Source: Erythrobacter sp. SCSIO 43205
Lineage (GTDB): Bacteria > Pseudomonadota > Alphaproteobacteria > Sphingomonadales > Sphingomonadaceae
Reading direction: 5' to 3'
Assembly: GCF_019904235.1 (NCBI RefSeq)
Contig: NZ_CP063202.1
Coordinates: forward strand, 2,976,001 to 3,040,000
Length of the DNA stretch: 64,000 nt
A program made the translations under genes and the position numbers. Shown piece after piece: positions 8,916 to 16,915 of the stretch (within the stretch, counting starts at the first letter, position 1; each line of letters starts with the position of its first letter). The notes under the pieces are model-generated. The model was given only the letters and a program-made list of their open reading frames with translations. It searched no databases and was not told where the DNA came from.

Positions 8916-9598
8916 CCTGTCCGCTTTTTCCCAAACCAAATCACATGGTGTGCGCCCTTGTTATTGGGACGAGAGCGCACACCAACTTCATCGACGTGAT
9001 AGCCCGCCTCTTTCATACGCTTTGTAAAGCCGTAGTCACGAGCGGCCGACCATACCGATACGATACCACCCGGCACCAAAGCATCGCGCGCTTTGCCAAG
9101 TCCAGTGCGTGAATAGATACGATTGTTGTCGGCCCGCACCATGCCATCGGGGCCATTGTCGACATCCAGAAGGATCGCGTCGAACTTGGCGCAAGTGCCG
9201 TCATTGGCGTCGTCGATAAGCGCTGCCACGTCGCAAATTTTCAGGTCTAGCCGCGGATCGTCGAGGCAATCGCCCGTCAGCTCCGCCATTGGCCCCTTCG
9301 CCCATTCGATGATCTTGTCGCTAATCTCGCCGACCACAACTTGCGCATTCTCAGGCAGACGCGCCAACGCCGCCCGCAGGGTAAAGCCCATGCCATAGCC
9401 ACCAATAAGGATGCGCGGATTTGGTTTACTCAGCCGGTCGAGCGTCATCTCAGCAAGCTGCTCTTCCGAAAAGCGCATCCGCGTGCTCATCAGCTCATTG
9501 TAGCCCAGCACAATCATGAAATCGCGCCCGTGGGAATAGAGCTCCAAAAGCTCACCATCGTCGATTTGCGCCGTGTCGATCAGTTCACGTTTGAGCAC
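8912..9598 (-). CDS. Spermidine synthase-like SAM-dependent methyltransferase
   Basis: A 228-residue Rossmann-fold protein. The glycine-rich SAM/dcSAM motif is [16 protein letters not shown] (about residues 64-79), with an acidic residue in VVGEIS (about 90) and a [10 protein letters not shown] motif IV. It resembles the spermidine synthase-like family but lacks an obvious N-terminal polyamine-site domain, so a methyltransferase role is more likely; the substrate is unknown. The start is GTG at 9598 with AAGGA upstream. The tandem GTGTCTCAA repeat at 9633-9681 lies just upstream. It converges with ahpF. Confidence 0.7.
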   Translation of the reverse strand: MLKRELIDTAQIDDGELLELYSHGRDFMIVLGYNELMSTRMRFSEEQLAEMTLDRLSKPNPRILIGGYGMGFTLRAALARLPENAQVVVGEISDKIIEWAKGPMAELTGDCLDDPRLDLKICDVAALIDDANDGTCAKFDAILLDVDNGPDGMVRADNNRIYSRTGLGKARDALVPGGIVSVWSAARDYGFTKRMKEAGYHVDEVGVRSRPNNKGAHHVIWFGKKRTG

Positions 9599-9632
9599 TT
9601 GGTTGTAGTCCTTTTTTCAACGTCTTGGCCCC

Positions 9633-9681
9633 CGTTTGAGACACTTGAGACACTGTTCAAGCGCAGAAAAGGTTTTGAGGC
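9633..9681 (+). repeat. 49-nt element, copy 1 (inverted copy at 39846-39894)
   Basis: A stretch of 29 bases is identical to the minus strand of 39866-39894, followed at the same spacing by a second conserved block (GAAAA-N2-TTTTGAGGC). Read toward the methyltransferase gene it contains two tandem copies of GTGTCTCAA behind a TTGAAC. It lies 35 bases upstream of that gene's GTG start. It could be a shared promoter/operator or a small dispersed repeat. Confidence 0.7.
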
Positions 9682-9771
9682 GAACTTGGGCGGATAGAGC
9701 GCTCTTTTGGCGGGTAGATGCGGTGTGCTTCATTCCTCGCCCTTAGCCCATTTGGCAAGCGTAGGAAATTG

Positions 9772-9891
9772 CCCACCCCCAACCCCTCCCGCAAGCGGGA
9801 GGGGAGCAGGGAAGCGCCAACAATACCCCTACCGCTCGCGGGAGGGGCAGCGAGACTTGCGAGCTTGCCCGCTAGTCGCAGCGGGGTGGGC
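9772..9891. repeat. Composite GC-rich palindromic repeat (modules X then Y)
   Basis: Module X (9772-9806) is a hairpin of CCCCTCCCGC/GCGGGAGGGG type. Module Y (9826-9891) has a second CGGGAGGGG hairpin and the signature GCAGCGAGACTT ... CTAGTCGCAGCGGGGTGGG. The same modules occur in the order Y-X at 21079-21193. The rest of the 372-base interval 9599-9970 holds the 49-nt element, this repeat and the pnp terminator; no gene is seen. Confidence 0.75.
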
Positions 9892-9908
9892 ATTCTGTCA
9901 CTGCCCGC

Positions 9909-9946
9909 TAAAACAAAACCCCGCCAAGATTGCTCTTAGCGGGGCT
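9909..9946 (-). terminator. Rho-independent terminator of pnp
   Basis: On the minus strand a GCCCCGC/GCGGGGT stem, extended by an inner AAGA/TCTT pairing, is followed by TTTTGTTTT. It lies 25 bases past the pnp stop. Confidence 0.8.
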
Positions 9947-9970
9947 TCGTCTGTCATTCTCGAAGTGACT

Positions 9971-12253
9971 TTAGTCCTTCAGGAAGTCAGGCATTGAAGC
10001 GGGACCGTCATTGTCCCCGCCCTTATTCCCGCCATCACGGCGACCGCCACGGTCATTGCCGCGTGAACGGTTGCCACGTGGACCACGACGATCACCGCCG
10101 CGACCACCGCCGCCTTCACGCTTTTCACGCGGTGGACGGGTGTCTTCAAGCTCTTCGCCGGTTTCCTGGTCAACCACGCGCATCGACAGGCGGACTTTAC
10201 CGCGATTGTCGATTTCGAGGACTTTGACCTTCACCTCTTGGCCTTCCGATACGACATCGGTTGGCTTTTCAACGCGCTCGTTCTTCATCTCGGAAACGTG
10301 GACGAGGCCGTCCTTGCCGCCCATGAAGTTCACGAATGCGCCAAAATCGACGATGTTGACGACCTTGCCGGTGTAGATTTTGCCGACTTCGGCTTCTTCA
10401 ACGATGCCTTCGATCCACTTCTTCGCTGCCTCGATTTCCTCAAGGTTGGAAGACGAGATTTTGATCGTGCCTTCATCGTCAATGTCGACCTTCGCGCCGG
10501 TTTCAGCGACGATCTCACGGATCACCTTGCCGCCTGTACCGATAACGTCGCGGATCTTCGATTTGTCGATCTGCATCGTTTCGATACGCGGAGCGTGCTT
10601 GGAAACTTCGGTGCGAGCGCCGGTGAGAGCTTTCGCCATTTCGCCAAGGATGTGTGCGCGGCCGGCTTTCGCCTGCTCAAGCGCTTTTTCCATGATCTCT
10701 TTGGTGATGCCGGCAACCTTGATGTCCATCTGAAGCGACGTGATGCCTTCTTCGGACCCTGCCACTTTGAAGTCCATGTCACCAAGGTGATCTTCGTCAC
10801 CAAGGATGTCTGAGAGAACTGCAAAGTCTTCGCCTTCAAGGATGAGGCCCATGGCGATACCCGAAACCGGACGCGCCAGTGGAACACCTGCGTCCATCAT
10901 CGACAATGCGCCGCCGCAAACGGTGGCCATCGAAGACGAACCGTTGGACTCGGTGATGTCTGACAGAACGCGGATGGTGTAAGGGAAATCCTCAACCGTT
11001 GGCAGAACCGGACGAAGCGCGCGGAAAGCAAGCTTGCCGTGACCAACTTCGCGGCGACCAGTAAAGCCAAAGCGGCCCACTTCACCAACAGAATAGGGTG
11101 GGAAGTTATAGTGCAGCATGAAGTTGCTGTATGAAAGACCTTCCAGACCATCGATCATTTGCTCGGAATCTTTGGTGCCAAGCGTGGTGGTGCAGATCGC
11201 CTGCGTTTCACCTCTGGTGAACAGCGCCGAGCCATGCGTGCGTGGAAGCAGGCCAACCATCGCCTCAATCGGGCGAACCTGGTCAAGCTTACGACCATCG
11301 ATGCGGGTGCCGTCTTTAATGATCGCGCCGCGAACGATTTCCGCCTCAAGCTTTTTAACCGCTTTGTTTGCGACCAGTTGTGTTTGTGGCTCTTCTTCAG
11401 CGAACGCTTCTTTCGCTTTTGCGCGCGCTTCGTTCAAGGCGTTTGAGCGCGCCGATTTGTCGGTCAGCTTGTAAGCCGCCGCGATGTCATCGCCGACGAT
11501 GCCGCGAAGCTTCTCTTTGATCTCGGACGTATCGTCAGAAGTGTCGATTTCCCACGGATCTTTCGCCGCTTGTTCGGCAAGCTCGATGATTGCGTTGATA
11601 ACCTTGCGGCTCTCTTCGTGAGCGAACATCACAGCGCCAAGCATTTGCTCTTCGCTGAGTTCTTTCGCTTCTGATTCCACCATCATCACGGCGTCTTGAG
11701 TAGCAGCAACAACGAGGTCGAGACGGCCATCTTCGCCAAGCGCATCTTCAACCTTCGGGTTGAGGACGTATTCGTCTTCATTGTTGAAGCCAACGCGCGC
11801 TGCACCGATTGGGCCCATGAACGGAACGCCCGAAATGGTGAGGGCAGCAGAAGCTGCGATCATGGCAACGATGTCTGGCTCAGTCTCACCATCGTAGGAG
11901 AGGACCTGACAGATTACATTGATTTCGTTGTAAAAGCCTTCTGGGAAGAGCGGGCGCACCGGACGGTCGATAAGACGCGAGGTCAGCGTCTCTTTGTCGG
12001 TTGCGCGGCCTTCACGCTTCAGGAAGCCACCCGGAATACGGCCGGCTGCAGAGAATTTCTCTTGATAGTGAACGGTCAGAGGGAAGAAGTCTTGGCCTTC
12101 CTTGACTGACTTTGCGGCGGTCACGGCGCACAGCACCACGGTTTCGCCATAAGTGGCCAATACGGCGCCGTCTGCTTGACGGGCGATACGACCTGTTTCC
12201 AGAGTGAGGGTTTTTCCGCCCCACTCCAGCGATACGGTTTTCGTGTCGAACAT
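9971..12253 (-). CDS. pnp: Polyribonucleotide nucleotidyltransferase (PNPase)
   Basis: A 760-residue 3'-5' exoribonuclease. Two RNase PH domains (about 10-225 and 320-545) flank a helical linker; the second holds the phosphate-binding [13 protein letters not shown] region. A KH domain (about 555-615, [14 protein letters not shown]) and an S1 domain (about 622-690, [21 protein letters not shown], split here only as a landmark) follow. The tail after 700 is rich in Gly, Arg and Asp, as in many alphaproteobacterial PNPases. It degrades mRNA in the cytoplasm and joins the RNase E degradosome. It lies downstream of rpsO, the conserved arrangement. Confidence 0.97.
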   Translation of the reverse strand: MFDTKTVSLEWGGKTLTLETGRIARQADGAVLATYGETVVLCAVTAAKSVKEGQDFFPLTVHYQEKFSAAGRIPGGFLKREGRATDKETLTSRLIDRPVRPLFPEGFYNEINVICQVLSYDGETEPDIVAMIAASAALTISGVPFMGPIGAARVGFNNEDEYVLNPKVEDALGEDGRLDLVVAATQDAVMMVESEAKELSEEQMLGAVMFAHEESRKVINAIIELAEQAAKDPWEIDTSDDTSEIKEKLRGIVGDDIAAAYKLTDKSARSNALNEARAKAKEAFAEEEPQTQLVANKAVKKLEAEIVRGAIIKDGTRIDGRKLDQVRPIEAMVGLLPRTHGSALFTRGETQAICTTTLGTKDSEQMIDGLEGLSYSNFMLHYNFPPYSVGEVGRFGFTGRREVGHGKLAFRALRPVLPTVEDFPYTIRVLSDITESNGSSSMATVCGGALSMMDAGVPLARPVSGIAMGLILEGEDFAVLSDILGDEDHLGDMDFKVAGSEEGITSLQMDIKVAGITKEIMEKALEQAKAGRAHILGEMAKALTGARTEVSKHAPRIETMQIDKSKIRDVIGTGGKVIREIVAETGAKVDIDDEGTIKISSSNLEEIEAAKKWIEGIVEEAEVGKIYTGKVVNIVDFGAFVNFMGGKDGLVHVSEMKNERVEKPTDVVSEGQEVKVKVLEIDNRGKVRLSMRVVDQETGEELEDTRPPREKREGGGGRGGDRRGPRGNRSRGNDRGGRRDGGNKGGDNDGPASMPDFLKD

Positions 12254-12459
12254 TGATTTTCCTTCTGAACCCGCACGGCCTTATTGCGGTGCGGGGCCTG
12301 TCTTATCTGGTCGTATCGCGGTCGCAGAAACCAGTTTCCACTTTGTGCTGCGATACTTCCAATGCCGGGTAAACCGTCCCGGTCCGGTCTGGGGCGTGGT
12401 TTGCTAAGCCCCAAGGCGACGCCGCCGAATTGCAGCGATTGCCCCTATTCTAGAGCCTC
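12254..12459. other. rpsO-pnp spacer
   Basis: The 345-base rpsO-pnp interval (12254-12598) contains no convincing gene. It holds the 12460-12539 palindrome, the rpsO hairpin and, nearest pnp, a stretch with GC-rich pairing potential (12280-12400) that could be the structured pnp leader on which PNPase and RNase III act in other bacteria. That last role is inference. Confidence 0.4.
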
Positions 12460-12539
12460 CCGCTTTCCCGCGAAGGCGGGGATCCAGTCGGCTAAGTAGT
12501 CCCTGGCTGCTCTGGGTCCCCGCCTTCGCGGGGAAGCGG
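12460..12539. repeat. Palindromic repeat downstream of rpsO
   Basis: Two 22-base arms (12460-12481 and 12518-12539) are reverse complements with a single mismatch; each arm is itself a CCCGCG/CGCGGG-type palindrome. They are separated by 36 bases. The arms belong to the same family as the element inside truB at 13302-13388 (core CCGCCT-N-CGCGGGG). Confidence 0.85.
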
Positions 12540-12561
12540 CAAACTTGCTCAGGAACCGATA

Positions 12562-12586
12562 CAAGAAGCGGCCCGCTGGGGGCCGC
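12562..12586 (-). terminator. Hairpin terminator of rpsO
   Basis: On the minus strand a perfect 7-bp stem GCGGCCC/GGGCCGC with a 5-base loop is followed by TTCTT. It starts 12 bases past the rpsO stop. The T-run is short, so part of the transcription may read on into pnp. Confidence 0.6.
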
Positions 12587-12598
12587 TCCTCAAAACTC

Positions 12599-12868
12599 TT
12601 ACTTACGAAGACCCAGTTTCTGGATCAGCGCGTTGTAACGCTCCACATCTTTCTTCTTGAGATAGGCAAGAAGGTTGCGGCGCTTGTTCACCATCATAAG
12701 GAGGCCACGACGTGAGTGGTTGTCCTTGTGGTTGGCTTTAAAGTGTTCGGTGAGGTTGCGGATACGTTCGGTCAGGATCGCGACTTGCACTTCTGGCGAA
12801 CCGGTGTCGCCTTTGCCTTGCGCGTTGTCCTTGATGATTTCTGCTTTACGCTCAGGTGCTACTGACAT
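12599..12868 (-). CDS. rpsO: 30S ribosomal protein S15
   Basis: An 89-residue protein of the usual length for S15, with the signature [21 protein letters not shown] (cited from its start, [10 protein letters not shown]), the 16S-binding [20 protein letters not shown] region and the LGLRK end. It binds the central domain of 16S rRNA early in 30S assembly. It starts 11 bases after the truB stop and is followed by a hairpin and pnp. Confidence 0.97.
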   Translation of the reverse strand: MSVAPERKAEIIKDNAQGKGDTGSPEVQVAILTERIRNLTEHFKANHKDNHSRRGLLMMVNKRRNLLAYLKKKDVERYNALIQKLGLRK

Positions 12869-12879
12869 TTGTAATCTTT

Positions 12880-13875
12880 CTACTCGGCGACATCGGGAAG
12901 GTTAAACCCCCTCACCACTTTTGCGGTGCCTCCCGATATTTCCACCAGAGCGATTGGCCGGGAACCCAGCATCGCACAGTGAAGCCCGGAAGGTTGGGGC
13001 AATCCAGACACGACCCGCCCTTGTTGGAGCGCCTGCGCGTCTGTCTGGGAGAGGGAAAGGGCCGGGATGTCGTCCAGCCCTGCCTCCAACGGCAGGAGTA
13101 GGTCATTAAGCTCGGCGCCATTAGCGATTTCGTTCAATTTGTCCAGCGAAATCGCCTGTGCCTCAGTGAAAGGCCCGGATTTGCTGCGACGTAAATAGGT
13201 AACGTGTCCGCAGGTTCCAAGGGCATGGGCGATGTCTCGTGCCAGAGAGCGGATATATGTGCCCTTGGAAACGTGGGCTTGGAGGGTCACTTCGCCCACT
13301 TCGTCATTCCCGCGCAGGCGGGAATCCAGCTCACTTTGATCGTTTGCCGCTGAAGAAGCTGGATCCCCGCCTACGCGGGGATGACAGATTGAGAGTTCAT
13401 GGATCGTCACTGCCCGTGTCTTGAGCTCCACCTCTTCCCCTGCCCGCGCGAGATCATAGGCCCGCTTTCCATCGACCTTGAGAGCCGAATACGCCGGGGG
13501 CACTTGCTCGATTTCGCCAGTGAATTGGGGCAGCACCGCTTCGACCTCTGCCAAGGTGGGCCGAACATCGGATTGCTCAACCACCTTGCCTTCGGTGTCC
13601 AGCGTGTCTGTCTCCACACCGAACGCGACCGTAAACTCATAAATCTTGCTTGCATCCAGCATCCGCCCGGCAAGCTTAGTCGCTTCACCCAAGGCAATAG
13701 GCAGCACCCCTTCGGCCAAAGGATCAAGCGTGCCCCCATGCCCCACCTTGGTTTTGGCAAAGCCCGCCTCACGCAAGTTGCGCTTCACAGCGGCCACCCC
13801 TTGCGTCGAGCCAAGGCCGCGCGGTTTATCGAGGATGATCCAGCCGTTTGGCGCAGGTTTCTTATCTGAAGTCAC
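12880..13875 (-). CDS. truB: tRNA pseudouridine(55) synthase TruB, with an in-frame repeat-derived insert
   Basis: A 331-residue enzyme that makes pseudouridine-55 in the T-loop of tRNAs. [13 protein letters not shown] opens the catalytic domain, [15 protein letters not shown] holds the catalytic Asp51, and [12 protein letters not shown] and [13 protein letters not shown] are the other family motifs. Residues about 164-192 (starting CHPRVGGDP, ending RLRGNDE) have no counterpart in TruB and are encoded by the palindromic repeat at 13302-13388. The insert lies in a loop between two strands, before SKGTYI, and keeps the frame, so the enzyme is probably active. The gene is divergent from glpD, 48 bases away. 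Confidence 0.95.
   Translation of the reverse strand: MTSDKKPAPNGWIILDKPRGLGSTQGVAAVKRNLREAGFAKTKVGHGGTLDPLAEGVLPIALGEATKLAGRMLDASKIYEFTVAFGVETDTLDTEGKVVEQSDVRPTLAEVEAVLPQFTGEIEQVPPAYSALKVDGKRAYDLARAGEEVELKTRAVTIHELSICHPRVGGDPASSAANDQSELDSRLRGNDEVGEVTLQAHVSKGTYIRSLARDIAHALGTCGHVTYLRRSKSGPFTEAQAISLDKLNEIANGAELNDLLLPLEAGLDDIPALSLSQTDAQALQQGRVVSGLPQPSGLHCAMLGSRPIALVEISGGTAKVVRGFNLPDVAE
13302..13388. repeat. Palindromic repeat inserted in frame within truB
   Basis: Two arms of about 30 bases (from 13302 and ending at 13388) are near-perfect reverse complements, each with an internal CCCGC-N4-GCGGG palindrome, around a 27-base centre. The 87 bases equal 29 codons, so the truB frame is preserved. 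Related arms occur at 12460-12539. Confidence 0.88.
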
Positions 13876-13923
13876 ACGCGCCCTCTAGCCAAACGCGAGA
13901 GCATTCGCCAAGCATTTGCCCAT

Positions 13924-15405
13924 ATGGAAAACCATTTCGACCTTTTGGTAATCGGCGGCGGGATCAACGGCGCTGGTATCGCGCGCGATGCAGCAGGGCG
14001 CGGGCTTTCAGTGTGCCTCGTTGAAAAAGACGATCTGGCAAGCGCCACCTCAAGCGCATCGACCAAGCTTATCCATGGCGGGCTGCGCTATCTTGAGCAC
14101 TACGAATTCCGCCTGGTGCGTGAAAGCCTGATCGAGCGCGAGCGCCTGCTTGCGATGGCCCCGCATATCATTTGGCCGATGCGCTTTGTCCTGCCCCATG
14201 ACGAGGGCCTGCGCCCGGCATGGATGCTGCGGCTTGGGTTATTTCTCTATGACAATCTGGGAGGACGCAAAATCCTTCCCGGCACGAAGAGTGTGAACCT
14301 GCGCGAGGAACCCCACGCCAAGGTACTGAAACAGCGCCTCACACGGGGATGGGAATATTCTGACTGCTGGGTCGAAGATTCGCGCCTTGTCGTCCTCAAT
14401 TGCATGGACGCAAAAGAGCGCGGAGCCGACATCCGCACCCGCACTGAATGTGTCGCGCTTGATCGGCGCGAGGACCGCTGGATTGCGACGCTGAGAACCG
14501 CTGATGGACGCGAAGACAAAGTCATCGCGCGCAAGGTCGTCAACGCGGCTGGTCCGTGGGTCGACACCGTGCTGGGACGCGCTGTGCCCGATGAGACGCA
14601 CCAAAACCTGCGCCTTGTTAAGGGAAGCCATCTGATCTTCCCCAAGCTGTTCGACCACGACCGCAGCTACATCTTCCAGAACAAAGATGACCGGATCATC
14701 TTTGCCATTCCCTATGAGCGCGATTTCACCCTTGTTGGCACCACCGATCAGGCATTCGAAGGCGATCCCAAGGGCATCGACATCTCCGCCCAAGAGGCGA
14801 GTTATATCTGCGATGCGGTGAATGAATATCTCGCCGTAAGCATTGCGCCCGAACAAGCCGCAGCGACCTATGCCGGAGTGCGCCCGCTGTACGAGGACAA
14901 GGCCGCCTCCAACTCAACCGTCACGCGCGATTATCAGTTCGAGGTGGATGAGGACGGCCCACCGCTCCTCTCAATCTTTGGCGGCAAGCTCACAACCTAT
15001 CGCAAGCTCGCAGAACACGCGCTTGAGCGATTGGGGATTGGCGGCAAGAGTTGGACCGCGAGCGAACCGCTTCCCGGTGGCGATTTTCCTGCGAATACAG
15101 ATGATGCCGATGACCTCGCGCCAAATTATGCGTGGGCATACGACACTTGGTCAATGGATACGATTTACAGAATGGCCCGCGCTTATGGCACCCGGATTGA
15201 TCGGATTATCGGAAAGCATAATCACCAAAGCGATCCGGGAACACAAATCGCCAAAGGCCTGTTCGAAGCTGAATTGCGGTATCTGGTCGAAAACGAGTTT
15301 GCGAAGACGGCTGAGGATGTATTGAAGCGCCGCTCGAAACTTTACCTACATCTGACAAGCGATGAACAGGCCCGCGTCGAAGCTTGGTTTGCGGCAAGAA
15401 ATTAG
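13924..15405 (+). CDS. glpD: Glycerol-3-phosphate dehydrogenase (FAD-dependent)
   Basis: A 493-residue membrane-associated flavoenzyme oxidising sn-glycerol-3-phosphate to dihydroxyacetone phosphate and feeding electrons to quinone. The N-terminal FAD motif is VIGGGINGAGIARDAAGRG (residues about 9-27), followed by SSASTKLIHGGLRYLE. The FGGKLTTYRKLAEHAL stretch (about 352) and the C-terminal helical domain are typical. The start follows the divergent truB gene by 48 bases. No glpK or glpF is nearby. Confidence 0.95.
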   Translation: MENHFDLLVIGGGINGAGIARDAAGRGLSVCLVEKDDLASATSSASTKLIHGGLRYLEHYEFRLVRESLIERERLLAMAPHIIWPMRFVLPHDEGLRPAWMLRLGLFLYDNLGGRKILPGTKSVNLREEPHAKVLKQRLTRGWEYSDCWVEDSRLVVLNCMDAKERGADIRTRTECVALDRREDRWIATLRTADGREDKVIARKVVNAAGPWVDTVLGRAVPDETHQNLRLVKGSHLIFPKLFDHDRSYIFQNKDDRIIFAIPYERDFTLVGTTDQAFEGDPKGIDISAQEASYICDAVNEYLAVSIAPEQAAATYAGVRPLYEDKAASNSTVTRDYQFEVDEDGPPLLSIFGGKLTTYRKLAEHALERLGIGGKSWTASEPLPGGDFPANTDDADDLAPNYAWAYDTWSMDTIYRMARAYGTRIDRIIGKHNHQSDPGTQIAKGLFEAELRYLVENEFAKTAEDVLKRRSKLYLHLTSDEQARVEAWFAARN

Positions 15406-15416
15406 ACGCCTTTTCC

Positions 15417-16133
15417 CTAGCCCTGCGCAATCGCAATCGCGATGCCGTCGTAAAAGCCCATCACCTCTGCCACCAACGGCAGAACGGTGACTTCGAGCCA
15501 TCCGGTGCCGAACACCCAGCTAAAGCCGATCACGCCAATGATCAGCACCATGCCAAAGCGCTGGAGCCGCTCCCAGTATGAGCGCAGGCGTGCGGGCAAG
15601 AGCCCCCCGACAATATGCGAGCCATCAAAGGGCGGAATCGGCAAAAGATTGAAGAAACCCAAAAACACATTGATCATGATGAAGAGATAAAGGCCCGTCG
15701 CGATCGGAAGCGCGGTTCCTTGTGGGTCAACCAACATCGGCAGGCTGGCCGAATTCGCGCCCCAATCGGCACCCGGTACGAGAGCCAAGCCGAACAGCAC
15801 CGCTCCAACCAGTGCCAGCACGAAATTGCTTAAGGGGCCTGCCGCTGCGACTGCCATCATTCCGAAGCGCGGGTTCGACAGCCGCCATTTGTTGACAGGT
15901 ACAGGCTTGGCCCAGCCGAATGCCGGCGCTCCCATCAAAAGGAGCCCACCCGGCACCAACAAAGTCCCAATGGGATCGACATGGCGAATGGGGTTGAGGG
16001 TCAAGCGCCCGCGCTCTGAAGCGGTGGGATCACCCAAGGCCTTTGCCGCCCATCCATGCGCGACTTCGTGAAAGACGATAGCCACGATCAGGCAGGGGAC
16101 GAAGATCAGCGCAAATGTGAGGGTGTCAGACAT
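15417..16133 (-). CDS. Site-2 protease-like M50 metallopeptidase
   Basis: A 238-residue membrane protein with about six hydrophobic segments. The zinc-binding HEVAHGW motif lies in the first membrane segment (about residues 22-28) and the third ligand motif NLLPIPPFDGS in a later one (about 168-178). This is the compact YwhC-like group of intramembrane metalloproteases, without a PDZ domain. The substrate is unknown. It converges with glpD (11 bases) and lies downstream of tdk. Confidence 0.9.
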   Translation of the reverse strand: MSDTLTFALIFVPCLIVAIVFHEVAHGWAAKALGDPTASERGRLTLNPIRHVDPIGTLLVPGGLLLMGAPAFGWAKPVPVNKWRLSNPRFGMMAVAAAGPLSNFVLALVGAVLFGLALVPGADWGANSASLPMLVDPQGTALPIATGLYLFIMINVFLGFFNLLPIPPFDGSHIVGGLLPARLRSYWERLQRFGMVLIIGVIGFSWVFGTGWLEVTVLPLVAEVMGFYDGIAIAIAQG

Positions 16134-16166
16134 TGCCCTATATGTAGGAACGCAAGCTTGCGCAAA

Positions 16167-16760
16167 CTAGCCCAGCGCCCCCGGTTCCCCGCGAAGGCTT
16201 GCGCTAAAGTGCTTGCGACACAGCGCGACATAACGATCATTGCCGCCGATTTCGGTCTGCTCGCCCTCTTTGACCGGCGCGCCGGTGCTATCCACCCGCA
16301 AGTTCATCGAAGCCTTGCGCCCACACCAGCACACCGCCTTCAATTCAACCAGCGCATCGGCAATTCCCAATAGCGCTGCCGAACCGGGAAAAAGCTCGCC
16401 CTGAAAGTCTGTGCGAAGCCCATAACAGAGCACCGGGATCTTATGTTCGTCAGCGAGCGCCGCCAATTGCCAGACCTGCGCCGGGGTCAGGAATTGCGCT
16501 TCATCGACAAGCACGCAATCGAGGGCTTTATCGCTATGGGCTTTGAGGATTTGCGCCTTCAAATCCGTTTCCGGCGTGTAGAGATGCGCATCCGCTTCAA
16601 GCCCGATGCGGCTCTTCACCAGCCCTGCCGAGCGCGTGTCAAGTTCGGCGGTCCACACCATCGTTGCCTGCCCCCGCTCGCGGTAATTGAAGTCCGCTTG
16701 CAAAAGCGTGGTCGATTTGCCCGCATTCATGCTGGAAAAATAGAAATAGAGCTTGGCCAT
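16167..16760 (-). CDS. tdk: Thymidine kinase
   Basis: A 197-residue type II thymidine kinase of the salvage pathway. The start MAKLYFYFSSMNAGKS at 16760 places the P-loop (SSMNAGKSTTLL) at the usual position, about residues 9-19. DCVLVDEAQFL is the Walker B region and GLRTDFQGELF the lasso region. Cysteines in CWCGRKA and a Cys/His in LCRKHF are the zinc ligands. It is 34 bases from the M50 gene downstream and probably cotranscribed with it. Confidence 0.95.
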   Translation of the reverse strand: MAKLYFYFSSMNAGKSTTLLQADFNYRERGQATMVWTAELDTRSAGLVKSRIGLEADAHLYTPETDLKAQILKAHSDKALDCVLVDEAQFLTPAQVWQLAALADEHKIPVLCYGLRTDFQGELFPGSAALLGIADALVELKAVCWCGRKASMNLRVDSTGAPVKEGEQTEIGGNDRYVALCRKHFSASLRGEPGALG

Positions 16761-16915
16761 GACACGCACCTAAGCTTTGCCCGCGCAAAATGTCGAAGGG
16801 TGCGGGCCACTTCGCTGTGCAAAGCGGTGTAAATTTCGCGCTATTCATTGATGTGACAGGCGGCTTGCGCAATGCTAGCTTAAAGCCAAATACAAGAAGT
16901 AAACGGGGATCACAT

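Noticed and set aside
6546..8939. A 797-codon minus-strand open frame opposite ahpC and ahpF
   Set aside because: It is antisense to two certain genes with strong family matches; long shadow frames are common in GC-rich coding DNA, and its translation shows no recognisable domain.
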